A DNA stretch of 37,182 bases from an uncultured Erwinia sp. (lineage in GTDB: Bacteria > Pseudomonadota > Gammaproteobacteria > Enterobacterales > Enterobacteriaceae). Each line of letters begins with the position of its first letter. Positions within the stretch are counted from its first letter, which is position 1. The position numbers were made by a program, and so were the translations under genes. The notes below the pieces were generated by a model. It was given only the letters and a program-made list of their open reading frames with translations, was not told the origin of the DNA and ran no database searches. Shown one piece after another: positions 16,737 through 24,777 of this stretch. The DNA is taken from assembly GCA_946221915.1 (NCBI GenBank), contig CAMIKG010000048.1, positions 1 through 37,182 of the forward strand, read 5' to 3'.

Positions 16737-17139
16737 GCTGGCGGAACTGCAGCAGAAGTATCCTGACGCGGTGAGCTGGGCGTTTGGCGACTCTGCGCAG
16801 ATGGCGGATGAACTGGCGGCGCTGGTGATGCAGGGTAAGAAAACCGCCAGCTGCAGTGCTCTGCAGGCGTTTCAGCAGGATGCAGATGCGCCAGCCATTG
16901 GCTGTTACAGTATTATTTTAAGCGGCAGCAGGCAGCCGCTGTGTGTTATCAGAACCGTTGCTCTGCGACTCGTGCGCTTTTGCGATGTGACTGACGATCT
17001 GGCGCGGAAAGAGGGTGAAGGTGATTTGAGCCTCGCCTTCTGGCGTCAGGAGCACCAGGCATTTTTCACGCGTGCAGGCAGCTATACCGAAGAGATGGAA
17101 CTGGTGTTTGAAGAGTTCCAGCTGGTCGAAGTGTGCTGA
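16726..17139 (+). CDS. ASCH-domain protein
   Basis: A 137-residue protein of the ASCH fold, related to PUA domains and thought to bind RNA or modified nucleosides. Characteristic parts are WAFGDSAQMADELAALVMQG, GKKTASCSAL near 38-47 and the C-terminal EGDLSLAFWRQEHQAFF. The ATG at 16726 lies inside the end of the upstream secreted-protein gene. Some small ASCH proteins are amidohydrolases acting on modified cytidines, but that activity cannot be assumed here. An 11-bp hairpin follows the gene. Confidence 0.85.
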   Translation: MTSKLAELQQKYPDAVSWAFGDSAQMADELAALVMQGKKTASCSALQAFQQDADAPAIGCYSIILSGSRQPLCVIRTVALRLVRFCDVTDDLARKEGEGDLSLAFWRQEHQAFFTRAGSYTEEMELVFEEFQLVEVC

Positions 17140-17150
17140 ACCCCTGATGA

Positions 17151-17183
17151 CATGTGGCGCTATGGACTCCGCAGCGCCACATG
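17151..17183. terminator. Strong hairpin after the ASCH gene
   Basis: CATGTGGCGCT and AGCGCCACATG form a perfect 11-bp stem with an 11-base loop, starting 11 bp after the ASCH stop codon. No T-run follows on the plus strand, so it may be an RNA-stabilising or Rho-linked hairpin rather than a classic intrinsic terminator. Confidence 0.5.
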
Positions 17184-17249
17184 CCAGAAACTGTAGCCAT
17201 CAGCCGCCGCCAAAATACGCTCACCAGCTGGCAGCATGCCGTCAGGCGT

Positions 17250-17957
17250 TTATGGCGCCTGTTTCAGCCGCGCCGCCGCCCGTTCCGTAGCCTGCAGACG
17301 CCGGGCAATAAACGGCGCCATCTGCTGCCGGGCCTGTGCTACCCGCGCCGGGTCAGCACTGCGCGGTGAACCGGAACTGAACGGCGGTTCAGGATCGTAT
17401 TCCATCTGTAGCTGAATATTTTGCGCGACGTCTGCGCCAAGCAGTTCAGCGACCACATGCAGCGCAAAGTCGATACCCGAGGTCACCCCCGCGCCGGTAA
17501 TACGATTCCCCTCACGCACCACCCGTTCGGCAACAGGTTGCGCGCCGAGCAACGCCAGCTGTTCCAGCGATCCCCAGTGCGTCGTCGCCCGATAGCCGCG
17601 TAATAATCCGGCGGCGCCCAGCACCAGCGATCCGGTACACACCGAGGTCACCAGCCGCGCACTGCTGGCCTGCTGCTGCAGAAAGGCCAGCGTCTCTGCA
17701 TCATCCATCAGCGCAATCTGCCCGGGGCCGCCCGGAACACAAATCACCTCCAGCGGCGGACAGTCTGCAAACGTGGTGGTGGGCAAAATCGCCATGCCGC
17801 GATCGGACACCACTGGCTGTTTGTCTTTCCAGATCAGATGCACCTGTGCGCCAGGCGTGCGGGCAAAGACCTCAAACGGCCCGGTCAGGTCGAGCTGGGT
17901 CAGCTGCGGAAACAGCAGCAGGCCAATCACCAGCGGTTGCGGCTCAGAAGCGTTCAC
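17250..17957 (-). CDS. inhA: Isonitrile hydratase-like DJ-1/PfpI family protein
   Basis: A 235-residue DJ-1/PfpI-superfamily protein. It resembles Pseudomonas isonitrile hydratase InhA (which turns isonitriles into N-substituted formamides) along its length: LLLFPQLTQLDLTGPFEVFA, HLIWKD, ICVPGG, SVCTGSLVLGAAGLLRG, ATTHW and VTSGIDFALH. The catalytic Cys lies at 107 next to Thr108, with Asp23 matching the Asp needed by the Pseudomonas enzyme. The start is GTG with AAAGGAG upstream. Related sequences include AraC-type regulators with this domain, but no DNA-binding part is present. True activity on isonitriles is inferred from similarity. Confidence 0.85.
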   Translation of the reverse strand: MNASEPQPLVIGLLLFPQLTQLDLTGPFEVFARTPGAQVHLIWKDKQPVVSDRGMAILPTTTFADCPPLEVICVPGGPGQIALMDDAETLAFLQQQASSARLVTSVCTGSLVLGAAGLLRGYRATTHWGSLEQLALLGAQPVAERVVREGNRITGAGVTSGIDFALHVVAELLGADVAQNIQLQMEYDPEPPFSSGSPRSADPARVAQARQQMAPFIARRLQATERAAARLKQAP

Positions 17958-18034
17958 CGATCACTCCTTTTTCAGTTATAAATAAGCGATAAAATTAAAC
18001 CACACAGCGGCTTACGCAGCCCCCGGAGAGAGTG

Positions 18035-18211
18035 ATGATTTGGCTGGCCATCTGGATTATCGGCGCACTGGTACTGTACAAACCGCTCACCGAGGCAAAG
18101 ATCACCCGTCATGCGCCGCTGCTTTTTGCCGCCTTCTGGCCGCTGGCGCTGCTGCTGGTGTTGCTGCTTGCCGTCGGCATCACCCTCAGCCGCTGGGTTA
18201 AAAAGACGTAG
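18035..18211 (+). CDS. Small two-helix membrane protein (58 residues)
   Basis: A short frame beginning MIWLAIWIIGALVLY and ending TLSRWVKKT. It holds two hydrophobic segments (about 2-15 and 28-52) joined by a polar loop with PLTEAKITRHAP, and a positive C-terminus. GGAGAG lies seven bases before the ATG. It fills the gap between the divergent inhA-like gene and the convergent dienelactone hydrolase gene, with only 7 bp to the latter. I do not recognise a family. Codon use and the ribosome site support a real gene. Confidence 0.7.
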   Translation: MIWLAIWIIGALVLYKPLTEAKITRHAPLLFAAFWPLALLLVLLLAVGITLSRWVKKT

Positions 18212-18218
18212 CCAGCGG

Positions 18219-19103
18219 CTACACCAGATAGCGACGGAACCAGTTAATGGTGCGTTCCCAGGCTAAATCGGCGGCGGCTTTATCGTAGCGCGGCGTCGAA
18301 TCATTATGGAAGCCGTGATGCACGCCGGGATAGATATACCCTTCGTAGGTTTTCCCCGCCGCTTTCAGGGCCGCCTCATACGCTGGCCAGCCTTCGTTGA
18401 TGCGCGTATCCAGTTCCGCATAATGGATCAGTAACGGCGCTTTGATGCGCGGCACATCTTCCGCTTTCGGCTGGCGTCCATAGAATGGCACAGCTGCCGC
18501 CAGCTCCGGATACGCCACGGCCGCTGCATTGGATACGCCGCCGCCGTAACAGAAACCGGTGATGCCTACTTTGCCATTAACCTGTTTATGCTGCATCAGG
18601 AACTCAACGGCGGCAAAAAAGTCATTCATCAGTTTGGTCGGGTCGATCTGCTGTTGTAGCTCGCGCCCTTTGTCGTCATTGCCCGGATAGCCGCCCACTG
18701 GACTCAACCCGTCCGGCGCTAAGGCAATGAAGCCCGCCTTGGCGACACGCCGCGCGACATCTTCGATATACGGGTTCAGGCCACGGTTTTCATGCACCAC
18801 CACCACGCCCGGGAGCGGGCCGCTGGCTTTCGCGGGTCGCACCCAGTAGCCACGCACTTTCTGGTGACCATTGGGCGAGGGGTACTCAATATATTCGGCG
18901 ACAATATCCGGGTCGGTGAATTCCACCTGAGTGGCTAAGGCATAATTGGGCATTAGTGAGCCAAGGAGGGTGGCGGCGGTGCCACCGACGGCAAACTTCG
19001 ATGCCAGCGAGAGAAACTCACGTTTGGTGATCTTACCGTGCGCGTAGTGATCGTAAAGCTCAAGCAGTTCCGGGTCGAAATCTTTCGCGGTCAGACGTGT
19101 CAT
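18219..19103 (-). CDS. yghX: Dienelactone hydrolase family protein (YghX-like)
   Basis: A 294-residue alpha/beta hydrolase very similar to E. coli YghX. The catalytic residues are Cys185 in GFCYGGG, Asp232 in AELDTR and His263 in YPGVHHGFH. An N-terminal extension (MTRLTAKDF, then ITKREFLSLASKFAVGGTAA) precedes the catalytic domain at about residue 60. It resembles a Tat leader but has Lys-Arg instead of Arg-Arg and starts late, so export is doubtful. The ATG at 19103 with AAAGGAG is preferred to the upstream start. It is the last gene of the operon headed by the ABM gene. The family opens lactone rings, but the substrate here is unknown. Confidence 0.9.
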   Translation of the reverse strand: MTRLTAKDFDPELLELYDHYAHGKITKREFLSLASKFAVGGTAATLLGSLMPNYALATQVEFTDPDIVAEYIEYPSPNGHQKVRGYWVRPAKASGPLPGVVVVHENRGLNPYIEDVARRVAKAGFIALAPDGLSPVGGYPGNDDKGRELQQQIDPTKLMNDFFAAVEFLMQHKQVNGKVGITGFCYGGGVSNAAAVAYPELAAAVPFYGRQPKAEDVPRIKAPLLIHYAELDTRINEGWPAYEAALKAAGKTYEGYIYPGVHHGFHNDSTPRYDKAAADLAWERTINWFRRYLV

Positions 19104-19226
19104 CACAGTGCTCCTTTCACAACGGTTAAGTGGGAAAAGCGATCGCTTCACTATGACTGATGAAACAGGATGTTGCGAGTGGATAAATTGTGGCCCGCAT
19201 TGTTGCGGGCCAGGGAGAAAGAGAGA

Positions 19227-21095
19227 TTAGAACGCGAAGCAGGAGCAGCCCAGTGCGCCCCAGAAGGCATTATCATCTGCCACTGGCACGGACGAATGGC
19301 GCGCAACATCATGCTGATGCTGGTGTACGCCACAAGGGCCGCTGCAGTGATGTACCTGCGGCATCATGCCGACGCGGCTGCTGGCCTGCGGCGGTGCGCT
19401 GCGGTAGTGGCCCGGTACCGTCACCACCGGTGACCACTCCGGCAATACCGGAATCGACGGCGGCGCCAGTGGGCCAAATTGTCCGGCGGCGTAGACAATC
19501 TCGCCATCCACCACCGTCAGCACCGACTCAATGCCTTTAATCGCCTCTTCCGCCACGCTGAAGTAGTCCTGCGACAGAATCGCCAGGTCCGCCAGCTGGC
19601 CGACTTTGATTTGCCCTTTCTTGCCCTGTTCGCTGGAGAACCATGAGCTGCCCTGGGTCCACAGCATCAGCGCGGTTTCGCGGTCGAGACGGGCGTTGTC
19701 GTCATACATCGCCATGCCGCCAACGGTACGGCCGGAGACCAGCCAGTAGAGCGCGGTCCATGGGTTATAGCTCGCCACGCGGGTGGCATCGGTGCCCAGT
19801 CCGACCGGCACGCCTGCCTGCAGCATTTTCGCCACTGGCGGCGTCTGTTTGGTGGCTTCTTTGCCATAGCGCTCGGCAAAATATTCGCCCTGGAACGCCA
19901 TGCGGTGCTGTACTGCAATACCGCCGCCAAGCGCTTTTACTCGCTCAATATTCGCTTCAGTGATGGTTTCTGCGTGGTCAAAGAACCAGTGCAGGCCGTT
20001 GAATGGAATGTCGCGGTTCACTTTCTCGAATACATCCAGCATGCGGCTAATGGATTCGTTGTAGGTGGCATGCAGGCGGAACGGCCAGCGGTGCTCGACC
20101 AGATGGCGCACCACGCGCTCCAGTTCATCTTCCATACCTGGCGCCAGATCCGGGCGCGGTTCAAGGAAGTCTTCGAAGTCGGCGGCAGAGAAGACCAGCA
20201 TCTCGCCCGCGCCGTTATGACGGTAGAAATCAGTGCCCTGCCCCGGTTGCAGCATGTCGGTCCACTTTTCGAAATCTTCCAGTTCATGACCCGGACGCTG
20301 GGTAAACAGGTTATAGGCGATGCGCACCGTCAGCTGTTTTTTCGCATGCAGTTCAGAAATCACTTCGTAATCATCGGGATAGTTCTGGAAACCGCCGCCC
20401 GCATCAATGGCGCTGGTCAGCCCAAGGCGGTTCAGTTCGCGCATAAACTGACGCGTTGAGTTCACCTGCTGTTCCAGCGGCAGTTTTGGCCCTTTCGCCA
20501 GCGTAGCGTAGAGGATCATGGCGTTAGGACGCGCAATCAGCATGCCGGTCGGGTTACCTTTGCTGTCACGCTGAATTTCGCCGCCCGGCGGGTTTGGCGT
20601 GTCGCGGGTGTAGCCCACCACTTTCAGCGCGGCGCGGTTGAGCAGTGCGCGATCGTACAGGTGCAGGATAAATACCGGGGTATCCGGCGCGGCTTCGTTA
20701 ATTTCGTCCAGCGTTGGCATGCGGCGCTCGGCGAACTGGAACTCGTTCCAGCCGCCCACAACGCGTACCCACTGTGGTGATGGCGTGCGCAGCGCCTGCT
20801 CTTTCAGCATGCGCAGTGCGTCCGCCAGTGACGGTACGCCTTCCCAGCGCAGTTCCAGGTTGTAGTTCAGGCCACCGCGAATCAGGTGCAGGTGTGAGTC
20901 GTTGAGGCCAGGGATGGCGGTGTGGCCCTTCAGGTCTACGACTTTGGTGGCTGCATCAGCGAACTGCATCACTTCTGCTTCGCTACCCACCGCCAGGAAT
21001 TTGCCGTCTTTGATCGCCACTGCGCTGGCCTGCGGGTTGTCACGATCGACCGTATGAAAGTTGCCGTTGGTCAGAATTAAGGAAGCCGTTGTCAT
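19227..21095 (-). CDS. YtcJ-like metal-dependent amidohydrolase with Cys/His tail
   Basis: A 622-residue amidohydrolase-3 family enzyme. The N-terminal beta domain starts LILTNGNFHTVDRDNPQASA. The metal-binding HxH is His68 and His70 in GLNDSHLHL. Later metal and catalytic regions include LHATYNES, FDHAETI and GLGTDATRVASYNPW. The last 45 residues are rich in His and Cys (VHHCSGPCGVHQHQH, then FWGALGCSCFAF), an unusual tail that may bind metal. The family hydrolyses C-N bonds in amides or carbamates. GGAGAGA precedes the ATG. It lies 21 bp after the ABM gene in one operon, with the dienelactone hydrolase downstream. Confidence 0.9.
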   Translation of the reverse strand: MTTASLILTNGNFHTVDRDNPQASAVAIKDGKFLAVGSEAEVMQFADAATKVVDLKGHTAIPGLNDSHLHLIRGGLNYNLELRWEGVPSLADALRMLKEQALRTPSPQWVRVVGGWNEFQFAERRMPTLDEINEAAPDTPVFILHLYDRALLNRAALKVVGYTRDTPNPPGGEIQRDSKGNPTGMLIARPNAMILYATLAKGPKLPLEQQVNSTRQFMRELNRLGLTSAIDAGGGFQNYPDDYEVISELHAKKQLTVRIAYNLFTQRPGHELEDFEKWTDMLQPGQGTDFYRHNGAGEMLVFSAADFEDFLEPRPDLAPGMEDELERVVRHLVEHRWPFRLHATYNESISRMLDVFEKVNRDIPFNGLHWFFDHAETITEANIERVKALGGGIAVQHRMAFQGEYFAERYGKEATKQTPPVAKMLQAGVPVGLGTDATRVASYNPWTALYWLVSGRTVGGMAMYDDNARLDRETALMLWTQGSSWFSSEQGKKGQIKVGQLADLAILSQDYFSVAEEAIKGIESVLTVVDGEIVYAAGQFGPLAPPSIPVLPEWSPVVTVPGHYRSAPPQASSRVGMMPQVHHCSGPCGVHQHQHDVARHSSVPVADDNAFWGALGCSCFAF

Positions 21096-21116
21096 TACTG
21101 TCTCTCCGGATTGGGC

Positions 21117-21668
21117 TTAAGCGCGCGGGCTCAGCCAGTTTTTAAGCAGCCGCGTGATTGCCGGCATCCACAGGTACACCACCAGCGCGACAACGCTGGC
21201 GTCATTCAGTAAATGGCCCCACAGGGCGCCTTTACTGGCGGGTAATACATGGCCCCAGAACCATGGGACCAGGTTGGTTGACGGGAAGATCACCGCCAGT
21301 GTCACCAGATATTGCTTCCAGCGCGCCGGTGAGGCGGGCGTCGCCGGGGTAAACCAGAATGCTGCGCCGGGACGCATTTCGAGATGCTCAGGCGCCACCA
21401 GCAGTTGTTCCAGTTCCGCCACCAGCGTCTGGCGTTCGGCGGAGTTGAGCCAGTGATAAAGATTGTCGAGATTGTCAAAACGCACCAGTACGGTATAGGT
21501 CAGTTCGCCGTGCACCGGACGCAGCACGTTTACGCCCAGGTGACCGGGAAACTGCGCCGCCTGCGGCATAATTTTTTCCAGCCAGCTTTCGTAGTCAGGC
21601 TGTTTGTCCAGCTGCAGGCGATGGGTAATCACCAGCGTGATATGTTGTGCCTGATGCGGATAATCCAC
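21117..21668 (-). CDS. Membrane-anchored ABM-domain protein
   Basis: A 183-residue protein. Residues about 8-100 form an antibiotic biosynthesis monooxygenase (ABM)-like ferredoxin fold (HITLVITHRLQLDKQPDYESWL, FPGHLGVNVLRP, YTVLVRFDNLDNLYHWL). The rest holds two hydrophobic helices (WKQYLVTLAVIFPSTNLVPW and ASVVALVVYLWM). The frame is open to an ATG at 21692 and beyond, but AAGGAG lies just upstream of the GTG at 21668, so that start is preferred. It is the first gene of the operon with the amidohydrolase and dienelactone hydrolase, and is divergent from the LysR gene. ABM proteins with this membrane tail are known but uncharacterised as far as I know. Confidence 0.82.
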   Translation of the reverse strand: MDYPHQAQHITLVITHRLQLDKQPDYESWLEKIMPQAAQFPGHLGVNVLRPVHGELTYTVLVRFDNLDNLYHWLNSAERQTLVAELEQLLVAPEHLEMRPGAAFWFTPATPASPARWKQYLVTLAVIFPSTNLVPWFWGHVLPASKGALWGHLLNDASVVALVVYLWMPAITRLLKNWLSPRA

Positions 21669-21727
21669 GTTACGCTCCTTACGTTTCCCCATGATGAAAA
21701 GGACGCTGAAAGTGTCGCCAGGGGGTT

Positions 21728-21749
21728 GTATTGCCTGAAGAAACAATAC
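21728..21749. promoter_or_regulatory. Candidate LysR operator
   Basis: GTATTG, ten bases, then CAATAC form a perfect dyad in the 152-bp gap between the divergent LysR and ABM genes. The spacing and the ATTG/CAAT halves fit LysR-type boxes. A second weaker dyad, TTGTTGTTAAACAA, lies at 21788-21801. Assignment to the adjacent regulator is inferred from position. Confidence 0.55.
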
Positions 21750-21820
21750 GAAATAGGCGGGTTGATTGATAACGGAAAGATTTTGGGTTGTTGTTAAACA
21801 ATTTTTGGGGTGGTGAATAG

Positions 21821-22729
21821 ATGCGATTAAACCTTGAAGCGCTGCTGATTCTGGATGCGCTGGACCGGCATGGCACTTTTGCCGCGGCGGCGGCCAGAAT
21901 GTTTAAAACCGCTTCCGCGCTGAGTTATACGATTCAAAAAATGGAGAGCGATCTGGGTATTACGCTGCTGGATCGCTCCGGCCATCGTGCGACCTTTACT
22001 GCCACCGGTCGCCTGATGCTGGAGAAGGGTCGCGTGCTGCTGCGCGCCGTCGGCGAGCTGGAGCAGCAGGCGAAGTATGTGGAGAGCGGCTGGGAGAGTA
22101 AGCTGACCATCAGCCTCGATGCTTCGGTGCCATTTTCATTACTTTCGCCGCTAATTGATGAATTTTATCAGCAACATCAGCACACGCAGTTGTTGTTCCG
22201 CCATGATGTGCTGGCAGGCTGCTGGGAAGCGCTGAGTTATGGCGAAGCCGATATTGTGTTTGGCGCGGTGCAGGAGCCGGTGCGTCATCACGGCGTGCAG
22301 TGTACGCCGATTGGCTGGCTGGAGTATGTGTTTGCCGTTGCGCCGCACCATCCGCTGGCGTCGTTGCCGGAGCCGTTGCTGCGTGAGCAGATTCGCCAGT
22401 ATCGCGCGGTGGTGGTAAATGATTCTTCGCGTCACGGCGAGGGCAGCGATCTGCGCGTGCTGGATGAGCAACCGATTCTCAGTGTGCACAGTTTTGCCGA
22501 TAAGGTGCAGGCGCAGCTCGACGGGCTGGGTTGCGGTTATCTGCCGCGTTATCTTGCTGCGCCGCATCTGGCCAGCGGTGCGCTGGTGGAGCGTCAGCTT
22601 GACAGTGCACCGCGGCGCGATCAGGCGTTTCTTGCCTGGAGTGACAGCGCCAGCGGTAATGCGGCACTGTGGTGGCGCGATCGGTTGCAGAATTTTGCTG
22701 GCCGTTATGCGGTGTATGTCGAAGAGTGA
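21821..22729 (+). CDS. LysR-family transcriptional regulator
   Basis: A 302-residue LysR-type regulator. The winged helix-turn-helix fills about 1-60 (LEALLILDALDRHGTFAAAAARM, SALSYTIQKMESDLG, LLDRSGHRATFTATG). The substrate-binding domain follows from about 90 and contains the usual GYLPRYLAAPHLASGALV stretch near 245-262. The ribosome site before the ATG is weak (GGTG). It is divergent from the ABM-amidohydrolase-dienelactone hydrolase operon, which it most likely controls. The ligand is unknown. Confidence 0.93.
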   Translation: MRLNLEALLILDALDRHGTFAAAAARMFKTASALSYTIQKMESDLGITLLDRSGHRATFTATGRLMLEKGRVLLRAVGELEQQAKYVESGWESKLTISLDASVPFSLLSPLIDEFYQQHQHTQLLFRHDVLAGCWEALSYGEADIVFGAVQEPVRHHGVQCTPIGWLEYVFAVAPHHPLASLPEPLLREQIRQYRAVVVNDSSRHGEGSDLRVLDEQPILSVHSFADKVQAQLDGLGCGYLPRYLAAPHLASGALVERQLDSAPRRDQAFLAWSDSASGNAALWWRDRLQNFAGRYAVYVEE

Positions 22730-23158
22730 TGTTTAGCGCACCATTTGAGGGGTTCGTCAGGGGCTGATTTTATGGCGAGGCGGTGGTTCCTGGCTTCGTC
22801 TTGAGCGCTGTTGTGGCTTCTGCCTTCGTATTGATCGTTGCTGCTGGATCGAGCCTGCGCAGGAAACACGGTCAGCTGCGGAAAGTCGCTTTCGCCATCC
22901 CTGGCCGCTCGGCCCGCGCCGTCCATGGCGCGGGACGCTTTCCTCCGCTGACCGTGTTCCCTGCGTGTTGAGTTGATGCGTTGCGGCATGGTTTCAGGGG
23001 CAGAGTGCGTTAAATTTAGAGATGCCCGTCGGGTTTCAGGGTCTGGCTGCGTGGAATTTGATGATGGCTGCCTGGTTCCAGGTTCACCGTGCTTTGCATT
23101 TGCGATGATGTCTGGTTCCGGGCAGCGTACTTTTAGTCTGTCATTTATTCGGCGATAC
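22730..23158. other. Non-coding gap between the LysR and exporter genes
   Basis: About 430 bp with no supported gene. The centre is an inverted-repeat element (22858-22965), annotated separately. The flanks contain several loosely repeated TGGTTCCTGG/TGGTTCCAGG/TGGTTCCGGG-like phrases (near 22785, 23072 and 23113), which may be traces of a degenerate repeat. Both genes point into this gap, so it should also end transcription, but no clear terminator with a T-run was seen. Confidence 0.5.
22858..22965. repeat. 108-bp nested inverted-repeat element
   Basis: The outer arms 22858-22885 (CGCAGGAAACACGGTCAGC..GGAAAG) and 22938-22965 are about 28 bp long and differ at only four positions when one is reverse-complemented. 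An inner perfect stem CCCGCGCC/GGCGCGGG lies at 22913-22934 with loop GTCCAT. As RNA it would fold into a long branched hairpin. The length and intergenic position resemble a small mobile palindromic repeat or MITE. I cannot name the family. Confidence 0.75.
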
Positions 23159-24760
23159 TCAGTTCAGTGACAGCAGATGATGTACCTGCGGTTTGTCCGT
23201 GCCACGATGGAAGCGCTGTACTTCCTGTTGTAACGCCGCATCAGCATGGGAAACCCGCTGGTGCTGGCGCAGATGCTCCTGCCACGATTCCACCAGGAAC
23301 CACTCCACCAGCGTATCCGGCTCCGCGCTGTGCTGCGCAATGCCCCAGGCTGATGCCCCGCCGCGACGGCGTGACAGCGACAGCTTTTTAATCGCCGCGA
23401 GGAAGGCCGAACGATCTTCTGCAGCTATCTGGTAGTGAATCTGAATCATCACCGGGCCTTGTGCGCCATGGTGTACATGTACATGTGCATGGCCTTCAAG
23501 CGTGGGTTCATCCCAGTGACCCGAGGGCTGTAAATCCGCTTCGCCGCCCGGCAGTTTCAGTTTCCAGCACAGCAGTGCCGCGATAATCAATGCACTGCCC
23601 GCCAGCAGCAGCGCCATGACCAGTCCGGTGCGGCTCGCCATAAGCCCCCAGAACAGGCTGCCCGCCGCCATCGCGCCGTTAAATACCATCAGATAAACAG
23701 AGAGGCCGCGCCCGCGCACCCAGTCCGGCAGCACCGCCTGCGCCACACCGTTAAGCGTGGTCAGCGCGATAATCCAGCTGACACCCAGCACAATCATCAG
23801 CGGTAGCGCCAGCCACTGCAGCGGCAGCAGCGCCAGTGTCACCATCACCAGTGCCGAGAGCGCGGCGGACAGCAGCATTAAGCCATCACTGCTGATCAGT
23901 GAGCGTAAACGCGCCAGTACGAGTGCACCGACAATCGCGCCGACGCCCACCGCGCCAAGCATCACGCCGTAGAAGCTGGCGCTGCCCTGCAGCAGATTAC
24001 GTGCTACCAGCGGCAGTAACGCCCAGATGGCGCTGGCAAAGACGAAGTAAATCGCGGCGCGCAGCAGCACGCGGTGCAGTTCCTGGCTGGAACGGACATA
24101 GCGTAATCCTGCTCTGAACGCGCCAAAAAAGTGTTCCTGCAACGCATCCTGTGCTTTGACTGGCCGTTTCCACCACAGCAGTGCGGCGATAACAAACACA
24201 TAGCTCAGGACATCTGCGCCATAGGCTGCCCATGCGCCCAGCCCTGCCAGCAGTAACCCCCCTGCCGCCGGACCAATCGCCCGCGCAATATTAATGCCGA
24301 GGGAATTGAGCGCCACCGCGTTGCGCAACTGCTGGCGCGGCACCAGCTCGGGCACTATTGCCTGCCAGGCGGGTCCCATCAGCGCCGCGCCGATACCGCC
24401 GACAAAAGTCAGCGCCACCAGATAATCCACGGTCAGCAGCTGGAAATGCGACAGCAGTAACAGCGTGCCGCTGACGCTCGCCAGCAACAGCTGTACCGCA
24501 ATCAGCAGGCGGCGGCGATCAACGATATCGGAGAGCACCCCGGCCGGGATAGCCAGCAGGAAAAAGGGCAACGTCGCTGCCGTCTGCATCAGTGCGACGG
24601 CCGCCGGGTTTGACGACAGCCCGGTCACCAGCCATGAGCTGGCGACGTCGCGCATAAAACTACCGGTGTTGCCCAATACTGTCGCCGCCCAAATCACGGC
24701 GAACAGCCCCTGAGTAAGCGGCGCAAACGCGCCGCTGGAGACAGATTTCTGCTGGCTCAT
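23159..24760 (-). CDS. MFS exporter with C-terminal domain (EntS-like MFS_3)
   Basis: A 533-residue major facilitator protein of the MFS_3 (enterobactin exporter-like) group. About twelve hydrophobic segments cover residues 15-415, with the RDVASSWLVTGLS start, the SDIVDRRRLL loop-2 motif and GPAWQAIVPELVPRQQLRNAVALNS. A His-rich linker (GHAHVHVHHG) leads to a soluble C-terminal domain of about 95 residues (MIQIHYQIAAEDRSAFLAAI, then WFLVESWQEHLRQHQRVSHAD) that looks like a ferredoxin-fold, ABM-like module. The ATG at 24760 with GGGAG is preferred over the GTG at 24766. It lies 17 bp after the YcaC-like gene. The substrate is unknown. Confidence 0.88.
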   Translation of the reverse strand: MSQQKSVSSGAFAPLTQGLFAVIWAATVLGNTGSFMRDVASSWLVTGLSSNPAAVALMQTAATLPFFLLAIPAGVLSDIVDRRRLLIAVQLLLASVSGTLLLLSHFQLLTVDYLVALTFVGGIGAALMGPAWQAIVPELVPRQQLRNAVALNSLGINIARAIGPAAGGLLLAGLGAWAAYGADVLSYVFVIAALLWWKRPVKAQDALQEHFFGAFRAGLRYVRSSQELHRVLLRAAIYFVFASAIWALLPLVARNLLQGSASFYGVMLGAVGVGAIVGALVLARLRSLISSDGLMLLSAALSALVMVTLALLPLQWLALPLMIVLGVSWIIALTTLNGVAQAVLPDWVRGRGLSVYLMVFNGAMAAGSLFWGLMASRTGLVMALLLAGSALIIAALLCWKLKLPGGEADLQPSGHWDEPTLEGHAHVHVHHGAQGPVMIQIHYQIAAEDRSAFLAAIKKLSLSRRRGGASAWGIAQHSAEPDTLVEWFLVESWQEHLRQHQRVSHADAALQQEVQRFHRGTDKPQVHHLLSLN

Positions 24761-24777
24761 GCTCACTCCCGCTCAGC

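Noticed and set aside
18990..19035. Tat signal on the dienelactone hydrolase
   Set aside because: The leader has Lys-Arg rather than Arg-Arg and begins about 25 residues in. E. coli YghX shows the same feature as I recall, so export is not claimed.
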